In this document: one piece after another, positions 16,456 through 24,768 of the stretch
How positions within the stretch are numbered: the stretch's first letter is position 1
Layout of the letters: each line of letters starts with the position of its first letter
Assembly (NCBI GenBank): GCA_937135955.1
Contig: CAKZOB010000073.1
Location: 62,001-126,000, forward strand
DNA length: 64,000 nt
Direction: 5' to 3'
From: an uncultured Anaerolineales bacterium
GTDB taxonomy: Bacteria > Chloroflexota > Anaerolineae > Aggregatilineales > Aggregatilineaceae
Program-made: the position numbers and the translations under genes
Notes under the pieces: generated by a model
Seen by the model: the letters and a program-made list of their open reading frames with translations, nothing else
Databases searched by the model: none
What the model was told of the DNA's origin: nothing

Positions 16456-17487
16456 ATGCCCGACGCTACTGAGCCTGTCCGCGTGCTGGTAACTGTTCCC
16501 CTCAACGACGATCTGCTGGCGCAGGTACGTGCCGTATCAGACCGGGTGGAAGTGATAGCGCACCCGGCTCAGCAGCCGCGCGATGTGCCCGACGAGGTGT
16601 GGGGATCGGTCCAGGTGCTTTACACCCATACGGTAGTGCCCCAGCCGGAACAAGCCCCCCATCTGCGCTGGGTACACGGGCACTGGGCGGGCATCGATCA
16701 TCTGTGGGATCAGCCGATCATTCAGACAGAGAATGTGCTGCTGACTACCAGCAGCGGCATTCACGCGCCGGTGATGGCCGAATACGTCTTCATGATGATG
16801 CTGGCCTTCGCGCACCGCCTCCCGCAGGCCATCGCGCTCAAGTCCCGCGCCGAATGGCCAGCCGATGCGCAGCGGGCGCTTGTGCCGCAGCCGCTGCGCG
16901 GTAGCACGGTGGGCATCGTGGGCTACGGCAGCATCGGGCGCGAGATCGCCCGCGTAGCGCATACCTTCGGCATGGAAGTGCTTGCCGTCAAGCGCGACGT
17001 GCGTCAGCCCGCCGACCTGGATAGCTACACCCTGCCCGGTCATGGTGACCCGGAAGGGCTGTATTTCCACCGGCTCTATCCCCCCGAAGCCCTGGTAACT
17101 ATGGTGCGCGTGTGTGATTTCGTGGTGCTGACCGTACCCCTCACCGAAACCACGCGCCGCATGATCAACGCCGAGGTGCTGGCAGCCATGAAGCCGACCG
17201 CCTATCTGATCAACGTCAGTCGCGGCGGGGTCGTTGACGAGCAGGCGCTGCAAGACGCACTGGAGCGGGGCGTGATCGCTGGCGCGGCGTGCGATGTCTT
17301 TGAGGCGGAGCCGCTGCCCGCTGATAGCCCGCTGTGGAAACTGCCTTCGCTGCTCATCACGCCACATGTGGCCGGTGTCATGCCCGACTACGACGAGCGC
17401 GCGGTACAGGTGTTCATCGAGAATCTCAAGCGCTATCTGGCCCGCAAAGACCTGCTGAACCTGGTAGACCGCACGCGGGGGTATTGA
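16456..17487 (+). CDS. D-isomer-specific 2-hydroxyacid dehydrogenase
   Basis: 343 aa. The Rossmann domain has GIVGYGSIGREIAR (NAD(P) loop) and LINVSRGGVVDE with the substrate-binding Arg. The catalytic Glu is in DVFEAEPLP and the catalytic His in LITPHVAG, so all three key residues are present. An unusual stretch of about 30 residues (around DSYTLPGHGDPEGLYFHRLYP) sits after the first Rossmann strands, where cofactor specificity is usually set. It reduces or oxidises a 2-oxo/2-hydroxy acid (glyoxylate, hydroxypyruvate or phosphoglycerate types); the substrate cannot be read from sequence. GAGGGA lies 5 bases before the ATG. Confidence 0.9.
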   Translation: MPDATEPVRVLVTVPLNDDLLAQVRAVSDRVEVIAHPAQQPRDVPDEVWGSVQVLYTHTVVPQPEQAPHLRWVHGHWAGIDHLWDQPIIQTENVLLTTSSGIHAPVMAEYVFMMMLAFAHRLPQAIALKSRAEWPADAQRALVPQPLRGSTVGIVGYGSIGREIARVAHTFGMEVLAVKRDVRQPADLDSYTLPGHGDPEGLYFHRLYPPEALVTMVRVCDFVVLTVPLTETTRRMINAEVLAAMKPTAYLINVSRGGVVDEQALQDALERGVIAGAACDVFEAEPLPADSPLWKLPSLLITPHVAGVMPDYDERAVQVFIENLKRYLARKDLLNLVDRTRGY

Positions 17488-17579
17488 GTGAGCAGCCGAG
17501 CAACCGAACGCTCGCTGTTGACGTAGAGGATTTATAGGATGTTCGTTCGCAGTGCCTGAAGCAGGAAAGGGATCAAACC

Positions 17580-17870
17580 ATGACCAAAGGACGACCACCG
17601 GCGAAAAAAGAAGAAGTCAAGCCGCGCAACCCGCTTGATGCGTTCGTGCGGCATCAGGTGCGCGCCCTGGAAGAAACAGGTAAGGCGTTCGCCTCGCTGC
17701 TGCCCAAAGACTTCCGCACGCATGCCAACACCGCTCTGGAAGAGACGCGGGCTAGCTGGGAAGCGCTCTTTGAAGGCGTGCTGGATACCGTCGAATGCAC
17801 CGTAGACCGGCTGCGCGGTAAGCCCAAAGAAGGGGGCGAAAAGGAGAAGGTGAAGGTCGAAGTCGAATGA
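17580..17870 (+). CDS. Small charged helical protein, function unknown
   Basis: 96 aa. The N-terminus is Lys/Pro-rich (KGRPPAKKEEVKPR), the middle is an amphipathic helix (FVRHQVRALEETGKAFASLL, then TALEETRASWEALFEGVLD), and the tail is a run of alternating Lys/Glu. The layout recalls phasin-like or apolipoprotein-like helical proteins, but I cannot assign a family. A good ribosome site (AGGAAAGGG) precedes the ATG and a terminator hairpin follows, so it is probably expressed on its own. Confidence 0.65.
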   Translation: MTKGRPPAKKEEVKPRNPLDAFVRHQVRALEETGKAFASLLPKDFRTHANTALEETRASWEALFEGVLDTVECTVDRLRGKPKEGGEKEKVKVEVE

Positions 17871-17888
17871 AGCGTGCGCTCCAACATG

Positions 17889-17923
17889 CAGCCCGGCTCT
17901 CATACGAAAGCCGGGCTGTTGTC
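17889..17923 (+). terminator. Hairpin terminator after the small helical protein
   Basis: A perfect 10-bp stem (CAGCCCGGCT 17889-17898 with AGCCGGGCTG 17909-17918), a 10-base loop, then TTGTCT. The T-tract is weak. It also lies just past the 3' end of the opposing cold-shock gene and may serve both. Confidence 0.65.
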
Positions 17924-17975
17924 TGCTAATCCGGTTGGCCCCGACGGGCCACACCATTGGCGGTGGAGCGCTTGT

Positions 17976-18191
17976 TTACGCGCCGACGCGCTTGACCTCG
18001 CTTGCCTGCGGCCCCTTCGGCCCGTCAGTGATGGAGAACTCGACCTGATCGCCCTCGTTCAGGTTACGATAGCCAGACCCGACGATGGCCGTGTAGTGCA
18101 CGAACACATCGGGGCCACCCTCACGCGCGATAAAGCCGTAGCCCTTCTGCGCATTGAACCATTTGACCACGCCGGTGAGACGCTGAGACAT
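17976..18191 (-). CDS. cspA: Cold-shock domain protein (CspA family)
   Basis: 71 aa, the usual length. It has RNP-1 KGYGFI and RNP-2 VFVHY motifs, the [11 protein letters not shown] start, and the [13 protein letters not shown] end. It binds single-stranded RNA/DNA and unwinds mRNA structure in the cytoplasm. ATG 18191 is chosen because AAAGGAG lies 8 bases upstream; longer readings run through a terminator hairpin and are not real. Expression starts from a near-consensus promoter (18341-18369). The leader of about 143 bases contains an intrinsic terminator, implying leader-based control. Confidence 0.95.
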   Translation of the reverse strand: MSQRLTGVVKWFNAQKGYGFIAREGGPDVFVHYTAIVGSGYRNLNEGDQVEFSITDGPKGPQASEVKRVGA

Positions 18192-18255
18192 GTGTGGTAC
18201 TCCTTTGCCCACTGAACAAATTACCAACACGGTGGGCCGGTGTTGCGATCGGGTC

Positions 18256-18291
18256 AAAAAAACACCCGGTGTAGGTTCTGCTACACCGGGT
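18256..18291 (-). terminator. Intrinsic terminator inside the cold-shock gene leader
   Basis: On the minus strand: stem ACCCGGTGTAG (18281-18291) pairing with CTACACCGGGT (18264-18274), 11 bp perfect, 6-base loop, then G/T and seven T (18256-18262). It ends 64 bases before the csp start codon and about 80 bases after the predicted start of transcription. No minus-strand gene lies upstream that it could terminate. Confidence 0.8.
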
Positions 18292-18340
18292 TCGGTCTTT
18301 CTCGCCGGTACTGCAAACAACCTGCTCCACTCCACTTTGA

Positions 18341-18369
18341 ATTGTAGTAGAGCTTACGAGCCGTGTCAA
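18341..18369 (-). promoter_or_regulatory. Near-consensus promoter for the cold-shock gene
   Basis: Minus strand TTGACA (18364-18369), a 17-base spacer, TACAAT (18341-18346). It is the best-matching promoter in the window. Predicted transcription start near 18334. Confidence 0.8.
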
Positions 18370-18538
18370 TAAGCGCGAAGGGTGGCCGCTGTGGGGCACG
18401 AACGCAGCGCAAGCGGTGGGCGAGCGTCGGGCGGGAGGGCATCCTGTCTCTGGGACGGAATTCACCTGACTGTGCCCCGCTTTACCGGACAGCGTTGATT
18501 CCGTCGGCATACCCGCGGCTGTAGTTCTAAGCAGCTTC

Positions 18539-18567
18539 TTAGACTGGCGTTACACAGTTTTTACATT
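18539..18567 (+). promoter_or_regulatory. Candidate promoter for the PDZ gene
   Basis: TTAGAC (18539-18544), 17 bases, TACATT (18562-18567), in an AT-rich patch upstream of the PDZ gene and divergent from the csp promoter. Moderate match only. The stretch between the two promoters (18370-18538) shows nothing else I can name. Confidence 0.45.
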
Positions 18568-18633
18568 TTTGCGTTCAGAATCAAAATATGTGCATCACGA
18601 CGCTGACGTATACGCTATCAGGAGATGATGGCT

Positions 18634-19890
18634 ATGTTGAAACGTGTTCTGCTGATGAGCTTGATCGCGGTGATGGTTGTCAGTGGCCTGGGGCTGCTGA
18701 CAGTGAGCGGTGCCTGGCATTTGCCCGCCTCTATCGTGCGGGCGCAGACGGAAGGCAAAGCCTGGCTGGGAGTCTCGGTGGCCGATGCGGCGGATGGCGT
18801 CACTGTGCGCCAGGTGGTCTCTGGCTCGCCGGCTGACAAGGCTGGCCTGCGCCCTGGCGATGTGATCGAGGCAGTGGACGGCACGGCCATCGAAACGGCG
18901 AAACAGTTGGTGGAAGTCATTGGCGATCACGCGCCCGGCGATGAGATCGTCCTCACGGTCTCCTGGCGTGGCGATTCCCGTGAAGTACCAGTGACGCTGG
19001 GGACGCAGCCAGAAAAGCCAGGAATTGAAATCCTGCCCGCACCAGGGCGCATCATTCGCGGTGCGCTGAACGTGCTGGGTATGGAACTGACAGTGACCGA
19101 CGAAGGCCTGCGCGTCGAGTCCATTGACGCCGACTCGCCGCTGGCCGACGTGGGCTTCCAGGAAGGGGACGTAATCACCGCCATCAACGGCGAGAAGATT
19201 GACACGACGATGCCCCGCCTGATGCTGCCCCTGTTCCGCTTCGACGAGCCGATCGTCTTCACCGTGCAGCGTAATGGCGAAGAGGTCGAGATCACCGTTG
19301 ATGCGGAGGAGTTGGTCGGGCAGTATTTGCCAGAGATGCCAGAGATGGTGCCGGTGCGTCCCACTCAACTGGGCGTCTACTTCCAGAACATTGACGCCGA
19401 CTTGGCCGAAGAGAAGGGCCTGCCGGTGACCGCAGGCGCGTTGATCGTCGTGGTCTTTGAGGACACGCCCGCGGCCAAGGCCGGTCTGCAGGCCGGTGAC
19501 ATCGTGCTGGCCGTAGACGGCGAGCCGGTGGACGAAGAGCACACCCTGCGCGACCGTATGGTCGCCTATGAAGAGGGCGACGTAGTCACGCTGACCGTGC
19601 GCCGCGGCGACGAGGAACTGTCGGTGGAAGTGACGCTCGGCCCGCGCGAGCTGGAAGTCCTGGGCTGGACTATCCCGAACCTGCCCGATATGCCCGGCAT
19701 GTGGGAGTTTCACGGGGGCAACATGCCCGGTGGGATGCGCAATTTCCGCTTCGGCTTCGGGGGTGATCTGAAGAACTTCCTGGAGCAACACCCGCACCTG
19801 CGTGACTTCTTCAACGGGCAGGGCGGCGAAGACCTGTTCGACTTCGACCTCCCCGACGTGCAGCCGACTGTCCCCGGTCAGTCGGCGTGA
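18634..19890 (+). CDS. Exported protein with three PDZ domains
   Basis: 418 aa. The third of three close ATGs (18634) is preferred: AGGAG at 18620-18624 is 9 bases away and the product begins MLKRVLLMSL, a good signal peptide. Three PDZ domains follow: about residues 42-115 (GKAWLGVSVAD, GSPADKAGLRPGD), 140-215 (GMELTVTDEGLRV, DSPLADVGFQEGD) and 240-330 (QLGVYFQNIDAD, DTPAAKAGLQAGD). No trypsin-like protease domain or HtrA catalytic triad is visible, so it is likely a scaffold or chaperone-type envelope protein that binds peptide tails. The C-terminus is rich in Gly, Phe and Met. Confidence 0.85.
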   Translation: MLKRVLLMSLIAVMVVSGLGLLTVSGAWHLPASIVRAQTEGKAWLGVSVADAADGVTVRQVVSGSPADKAGLRPGDVIEAVDGTAIETAKQLVEVIGDHAPGDEIVLTVSWRGDSREVPVTLGTQPEKPGIEILPAPGRIIRGALNVLGMELTVTDEGLRVESIDADSPLADVGFQEGDVITAINGEKIDTTMPRLMLPLFRFDEPIVFTVQRNGEEVEITVDAEELVGQYLPEMPEMVPVRPTQLGVYFQNIDADLAEEKGLPVTAGALIVVVFEDTPAAKAGLQAGDIVLAVDGEPVDEEHTLRDRMVAYEEGDVVTLTVRRGDEELSVEVTLGPRELEVLGWTIPNLPDMPGMWEFHGGNMPGGMRNFRFGFGGDLKNFLEQHPHLRDFFNGQGGEDLFDFDLPDVQPTVPGQSA

Positions 19891-19909
19891 GCACTGCCTG
19901 AGCCTCACC

Positions 19910-19944
19910 AACAGGGGCGAGCCGCGCGCTCGCTCCTGTTCTTT
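19910..19944 (+). terminator. Terminator hairpin after the PDZ gene
   Basis: A 13-bp stem with a single G-U pair (AACAGGGGCGAGC 19910-19922 with GCTCGCTCCTGTT 19928-19940), a 5-base loop, then CTTTA. The T-tract is short. Confidence 0.7.
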
Positions 19945-19966
19945 AGAGCGCATGCGCGTTTCGGGG

Positions 19967-20090
19967 CAGCGGTCTTGAACGGCAGGGACGCCGAGAGCAC
20001 CGAGGGGAAAGGCCGAGCGAGAATTCTGGGCCTTTCTCTGTGACTTCTGCGCGCTTTGGAGTGAAGTCCACCCTCAAAGCTGAATGCGCC
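19967..20090 (+). repeat. Eroded palindromic repeat in the PDZ-methyltransferase gap
   Basis: Contains GGGACGCCGAGAGCACCGAGG and CTCTGTGACTTCTGCGCGCT, the eroded arms of the palindrome seen at 14523, followed by GCGCTTTGGAGTGAAGTCC, which matches (inverted) the repeat at 58345. No gene is present. Confidence 0.5.
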
Positions 20091-20095
20091 CGCCG

Positions 20096-20809
20096 TTATG
20101 CCGGTTTGACACACACCGCCACGAAGTGCTCGGCGCAGGCGGCGGGCAGGGCGCGCGCCAGGGCGACGTTCAGCCGGAAGAACAGCGGATGAAAGGCGAA
20201 GTACGTGGGGTCTTCGATGGTGCGGAAGGCATCCAGGGCCAGGCCGCTTTGTTCCGCCAGCGTCACGATCCGGCGGCGCGTGTTGGCACGGTAGACCACC
20301 GGAAAAGCGTCTTCCTCGGCGCGTTGATAGAGGCGGGGCACCAGCCAGCGTTGCAGCGGGCGCAGCGTCCGGTTGAGCAGGGCGGGCAGGCTATATGCGC
20401 CGGGGGCCAGCATCACGAATGCGCCGCCCGGACGCAGCACGCGGGCCACCTCGCAGAAAGCATCGAGCGGCTGCGGCAGATGTTCCAGCACCCAACTGGC
20501 CAGCACCAGGTCTACGCTGCAGGCGGGCAGAGGCAGAGCGTCGGCGGAGGCTACCGCGCGGGGCAGGTCGGGCAGGCGATGTTCGGCCAGCGAACGGTGA
20601 TCCGGATCGAGGCCCAGCGGGTGCTCGATGGCCGCGCCGAGCTGTTCCAGCACGCCGCCGCGCCCGCAGCCCAGGTCGAGCACGCGCATCCCCGGCCTCA
20701 GCCGCGCGCGGACTTCCGCTTCGTAGACTACGGTAGCGGGCCGCCAGCCGGGGCGCATCCGCGCATAGCGGGCGCGGTAGGCATTTTGCCGATCCAGTGA
20801 GAGCGGCAT
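20096..20809 (-). CDS. Class I SAM-dependent methyltransferase
   Basis: 237 aa. Motif I is VLDLGCGRGG, motif II region GLDPDHR, and the post-I region SADALPLPACSVDLVLASWV followed by LEHLPQPLDAFCEVARVLRPGG, typical of the UbiE/type-11 group. The substrate is unknown. It lies 28 bases beyond the end of sbcC on the same strand and could be co-transcribed with the sbcDC genes, though a functional link is not evident. Confidence 0.85.
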   Translation of the reverse strand: MPLSLDRQNAYRARYARMRPGWRPATVVYEAEVRARLRPGMRVLDLGCGRGGVLEQLGAAIEHPLGLDPDHRSLAEHRLPDLPRAVASADALPLPACSVDLVLASWVLEHLPQPLDAFCEVARVLRPGGAFVMLAPGAYSLPALLNRTLRPLQRWLVPRLYQRAEEDAFPVVYRANTRRRIVTLAEQSGLALDAFRTIEDPTYFAFHPLFFRLNVALARALPAACAEHFVAVCVKPA

Positions 20810-20837
20810 ACTCTCTCCGTCCTAGTGTGCCGCCCGC

Positions 20838-23396
20838 TCAGCGGACGAGCACGCGGCTGCCATCCGGCGTCTTGTTGACCACGATCTGCACGGGGAACGC
20901 CTCGCGCAGCTCTTCCAGATGCGTGATCACCAGCACCAGGTCGAACTGATCCTGAATGGCGGTGATCGCCTCGACCAGCCGCTGCCGACCCTCGTCGTCC
21001 TGGGTGCCGAAGCCTTCGTCAATGAACAGGGTGCGCAGTTGTGCGCCCGCCCGCCGCGCCAACATCTGGCTAAGCGCCACGCGGATGGCGAAGTTGACGC
21101 GGAAGGCTTCGCCGCCGGAGTACAGATCGTAGTTGCGCGTGCCCAGTTCGTCGCTGATCAGGATGTCCAGCGTCTCGATCGCCCCGCTGCCAGCTTTCTT
21201 CTCGCGCTGTGTGTCGAAGCGCACGTGCATTCGCCCGCCCGTCATGCGGGTCAGCAGGTTGTTGGCGGCCTCTTCCAGTTCGGGGATGGCCGCTTCGATG
21301 ATCATGGCGGGCACGCCATTCTTGCCGAAAGCATCGCGCAGTTGCTCGTAGAGGCCCTGCTCGAACTTCTGCTCTTCGCGGCGTTTTTCCAGCTCGGCTT
21401 TTCGCTGACGGGCCGCTTCCAGCGCGGCGAGCTTTTGCTGAGCGCGGATGACCGTTTCCTGGGCACTCCGTTCGGCAGTGCGACATTCGCGCAATTCCTG
21501 CTCGCGCCGTCGCGCCTCCTCGACTTGCTCTTTGCGCTCTTCGATCTCAGCGCGGGCGGCTTCGGCTTCGCGGCGCTCGTCGGCCAGGGCCGCTTCCCAG
21601 CGGGCACAGCGTTCTTCTGCTGCGGCCAGCGCCCGCTCGACCTCTGGTAGCTGTCGCAGCGCGTTATCCAGCTCGCGGTGACGCTGCTCGTAGACACTGT
21701 AGGCGCTCAACGTCTCGCGGGCAACGCTGTGTGCCTTGGAGTCGTAGCCCAGCTTTTCGATCTGCGCCTGGACTTGCTGGCGTTGCGCCTGCAATTCCTG
21801 GGCGAACTCGCCCGCTGCCAGCGTTGCCTGGACGTTCTGCAGAGCCAGTTCTTCGGCCTGCCAGGCATCGCGGGCAGCCTGAGCCGCCTCGATGGACGTT
21901 TCCAGGCGGGCCGCGCGGTCGCGCAGGTTTTTCAGGCTGCGCAGTTCGCCATCTAGCCGCTTGAGTTCGGCTTCGCCCGCCTTGCGCTCTTGCTCGATCT
22001 CTTCGCGGCGAGCCTTTTTGGCCAGGAAGTCATCGCGGCGTCTCTCGCCCTCAGCGACGATTTCGGCCAGCACCGCCTGCTTGTGATGCTCATCCAGCGG
22101 CTGACCGCACAGCGGGCAGGTTGCTTCGGCGGCCTCAAGCTGAGTCTGCCGCTGCTTGAGTTGGTGCATTTCCTTAAGGAGCGCGTCGCTGGTCGCGCGG
22201 AGTTCGGCGTCTTCCTGAGCCAGATTGTTGAGCTTCTGGCGCAGTTCCTCGCGGCGGACTTCTTCGGCTTCCAGCCGCGCGATCTCCAGCCGCAGGTCAG
22301 CCAGATCGGCCTGCAAGTCTTCCAGCTCAGCGGCAGATTTTTTGGACTTGGCGATGCGGTCGCGGTGCACCTGCGCCTGCGCTTCCAGTTCGGCGCGGCG
22401 GGCCTGGATGTCGCGGTCAATCTGCGCCAGGCGATCTTTGAGAGCGCTCAGAGCCTGCAACTTCTCGCCGAGGGCCTGATCAGCTTCGCGCGCTGTCTGC
22501 AACCGCTGATAGCCCTCCTCGATGGTCTCGCGCTGAGCGACGAGGTCCGTCAGCGTTGCGCGCTGCCGTTGGTAGCGCGCAACTTCATCCTTGGTCTCCG
22601 CCAGGTCGCGCTCGCGCTGCCGAATGCGGAGTTCGGCCTGTGTCAGTCGCGCCCTGGCCGCCTCCATCTGCGCTTCGGCACCGGCGACTTCGGCGTAGCG
22701 GGCTTCGGCCTCGGCGCGGCGTTGCTGAGCATCGGCCAGCGTCTGTTCGGCCAGCGCCAGGTCACGTTGCAGGGCGGGTGCCTCGGCTTCCTGGCGGGCG
22801 ATCTCTTCAATCTCGCGGCTGAAGAGGTCTATGTTGTGTTTGATCAGGCGCAGGCGCTCCTTGGCCTGCTCCTCATAGACCGCCCACTGTTCCAGGCCCA
22901 GGATGTCGGCGAGCAGTTGCTTCCGTTCGTGCGGCTGTGCCACGGTGAACAGGTCGGCGCGGCCCTGCTGCAGAAAGGCCGAATGAACGAAGGTGTCGTA
23001 TTGGAGCCGCAATAGCTCGGCGATGCGTTTGTTGGTCTCGCGCACTGCGGGCGCGCTGATGGGCGTCCACTGGCCCGTCTCCGGGTCTTTTACGAACAGG
23101 TCGAGCGTGCTGCGTCCGCCAGACTTGCTTTTCTGGCGTTTGCGCACCACGCGATAGAGATCGTGCCCCTGCACGAAGTCGAGCTGTACCAGCATCTCGC
23201 TCTGTCCCTGGTGAATCAGCTCGTCGTCGGAAGCGCGCGCCTTGCCCCACAGCGCCCAAGTGATGGCGTCAAGCAGGGTGGACTTGCCCGCGCCATTGGG
23301 GCCGGACAGACAGGCCAGGTGCAACCCTTCGAAGTAGATAGGGTCGGGCTGGCGATAGGCCAGGAAATTGCGTATTTCCAACCGCTTCGGAAGCAT
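20838..23396 (-). CDS. sbcC: Exonuclease SbcCD ATPase subunit (Rad50-like)
   Basis: 852 aa. Walker A GPNGAGKST near the N-terminus, long heptad coiled coils (about 170-420 and 450-690), a zinc-hook CPLCGQP at the middle of the coil, ABC signature LYSGGEAFRVNFA, and Walker B TLFIDEGFG at the C-terminus. It forms a complex with SbcD that opens and trims DNA ends and hairpins. ATG 23396 is preferred over GTG 23405 because AAGG lies 10 bases before the ATG and too close to the GTG. It follows sbcD by 81 bases in the same direction, the usual order. The long frames on the other strand here are shadows of the coiled coil. Confidence 0.95.
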   Translation of the reverse strand: MLPKRLEIRNFLAYRQPDPIYFEGLHLACLSGPNGAGKSTLLDAITWALWGKARASDDELIHQGQSEMLVQLDFVQGHDLYRVVRKRQKSKSGGRSTLDLFVKDPETGQWTPISAPAVRETNKRIAELLRLQYDTFVHSAFLQQGRADLFTVAQPHERKQLLADILGLEQWAVYEEQAKERLRLIKHNIDLFSREIEEIARQEAEAPALQRDLALAEQTLADAQQRRAEAEARYAEVAGAEAQMEAARARLTQAELRIRQRERDLAETKDEVARYQRQRATLTDLVAQRETIEEGYQRLQTAREADQALGEKLQALSALKDRLAQIDRDIQARRAELEAQAQVHRDRIAKSKKSAAELEDLQADLADLRLEIARLEAEEVRREELRQKLNNLAQEDAELRATSDALLKEMHQLKQRQTQLEAAEATCPLCGQPLDEHHKQAVLAEIVAEGERRRDDFLAKKARREEIEQERKAGEAELKRLDGELRSLKNLRDRAARLETSIEAAQAARDAWQAEELALQNVQATLAAGEFAQELQAQRQQVQAQIEKLGYDSKAHSVARETLSAYSVYEQRHRELDNALRQLPEVERALAAAEERCARWEAALADERREAEAARAEIEERKEQVEEARRREQELRECRTAERSAQETVIRAQQKLAALEAARQRKAELEKRREEQKFEQGLYEQLRDAFGKNGVPAMIIEAAIPELEEAANNLLTRMTGGRMHVRFDTQREKKAGSGAIETLDILISDELGTRNYDLYSGGEAFRVNFAIRVALSQMLARRAGAQLRTLFIDEGFGTQDDEGRQRLVEAITAIQDQFDLVLVITHLEELREAFPVQIVVNKTPDGSRVLVR

Positions 23397-23477
23397 CTTC
23401 CCCACACCTTAAAAAGAAAAGTGATTTGGTCGTCAGTTGTCAGTGAATGGAATTCGCGAGCTAAAAATCGTGAGCAA

Positions 23478-24737
23478 TCAGTGGCTGGCGTCGCGTTCGA
23501 GATCGTATCCGGCGAACAGGGCGCGGGCGCGGTCGAGCAGCAGCGCGATCCGTTCCGGAGGCACGTCTTTGGTCTGGAAGTAGCGCTCCAGCAGTTCTTC
23601 CGGCGTCAACCCCTCTGGCGAGAGGCCCAGGCGCAACCGCGTCGGACGTTCGACCTGTCGCTGAATGGCGGCCACATGATTGGCACCAGCGTTTTTGAGC
23701 GCCTGGAAGATGTCGCGCTCGCGCAGCAGGAGATCGGCTTCTGGGTCGGCGGTGATCTGCACGCGCACGACAGCCTCCGATAGTTCGTGTTGGGCGATGG
23801 TGTCGAGCACGGCGCGGGTGGGGTCGCCGGAGCCGCGCACGTCCACGCGCAAAGTGACGAAAGGTCGGGCGTTCACGGGCACGAATCGCCAGCTTGCCGC
23901 GCCGCGCGTCAGTTCTACCCACACGAACCCTTTGTCTTCGGCTTCCTCGCCGAAGTCTATCCGTTCCAGGCTGCCGCTATAGATCACCGGCGGCGCGCCT
24001 TCGCGGCCCAGGGTCAGATTCTGATGCTTGTGAATGTGCCCCAGCGCCACATAGTCCCAGGCGGGGTTGTTCAGAGCGCTGAGCAAGACCATCACGTCGC
24101 GGCCCAGCATCACCGAGCGTTCGCTGCCGAAGGTCGCCCCCGCCACCGTGAAGTGACCGGTCAGCACGCGCGGCATATCGGCCTCGGCAGCAGCCGTAGC
24201 GAGCCGATCGATCTGATGATGCAGTTGGTCCGCCATCAGATCGTCTATTTCACCAATGGTCATATTGGGAGGGATCATCACGTCGCGCAGCAGGCGCGAG
24301 CGCTGCGGGTAGGGCGCAGTCGCCACCAATACCGGCCCGCGGCGGGTCTGTATGGTGTGCACGGCGTAGTCGCGACCCAGGGTGACGTTGGGCACGGCCA
24401 GCGTCTCGTAAATCTCGATGCTCGATGCGCGCGCCTCGACAGAAGGCAGATCGTGATTGCCCACCAGCAACACCACAGGGCACATCCCGATCAGGTCGCG
24501 GATGCGGAAGGCGAATTCGCGTTGAAAGGTGGGGTTGGGGTTCTGCGATTTGAAGGCGTCTCCGGCAAAGATGGCCAGGTCTACCTCGTTGCGGCGGGCA
24601 TACTCAACCATTTCGTCCATGCGCCGCAGGAAGTCGCGCACGCGCGATGACAGCCCCGTCTGTGGATCGGTGCGACCGTAGCTTTCGACGCCGATATGCA
24701 CGTCGGCGAAGTGTAGCAGGCGAATCGGTTCGCTCAT
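23478..24737 (-). CDS. sbcD: Exonuclease SbcCD nuclease subunit (Mre11-like)
   Basis: 419 aa. Calcineurin-like phosphoesterase motifs in order: FADVHIG, FAGDAFKS, LLVGNHDLP, LTGHFTVAG and LGHIHKHQ, supplying the two-metal site. A C-terminal capping domain (about 290-419) follows. Partner of the SbcC-like ATPase downstream. ATG 24737 has GGAGGG 7 bases upstream; longer frames run into the phosphatase gene. The gene order is phosphatase, sbcD, sbcC, methyltransferase, all on the minus strand with short gaps, so a single transcript is plausible. Confidence 0.95.
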   Translation of the reverse strand: MSEPIRLLHFADVHIGVESYGRTDPQTGLSSRVRDFLRRMDEMVEYARRNEVDLAIFAGDAFKSQNPNPTFQREFAFRIRDLIGMCPVVLLVGNHDLPSVEARASSIEIYETLAVPNVTLGRDYAVHTIQTRRGPVLVATAPYPQRSRLLRDVMIPPNMTIGEIDDLMADQLHHQIDRLATAAAEADMPRVLTGHFTVAGATFGSERSVMLGRDVMVLLSALNNPAWDYVALGHIHKHQNLTLGREGAPPVIYSGSLERIDFGEEAEDKGFVWVELTRGAASWRFVPVNARPFVTLRVDVRGSGDPTRAVLDTIAQHELSEAVVRVQITADPEADLLLRERDIFQALKNAGANHVAAIQRQVERPTRLRLGLSPEGLTPEELLERYFQTKDVPPERIALLLDRARALFAGYDLERDASH

Positions 24738-24768
24738 CGGCTGTCCCTCCAGCAACTGTACGAACCGC

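Noticed and set aside
18256-18291. Terminator belonging to a plus-strand transcript
   Set aside because: On the plus strand the T-tract is poor (TTCGGTCTTT); the seven-T tract lies on the minus strand.
21990-23015. Plus-strand frame inside sbcC
   Set aside because: It is the shadow of the coiled-coil; composition is low-complexity Leu/Gln/Phe.
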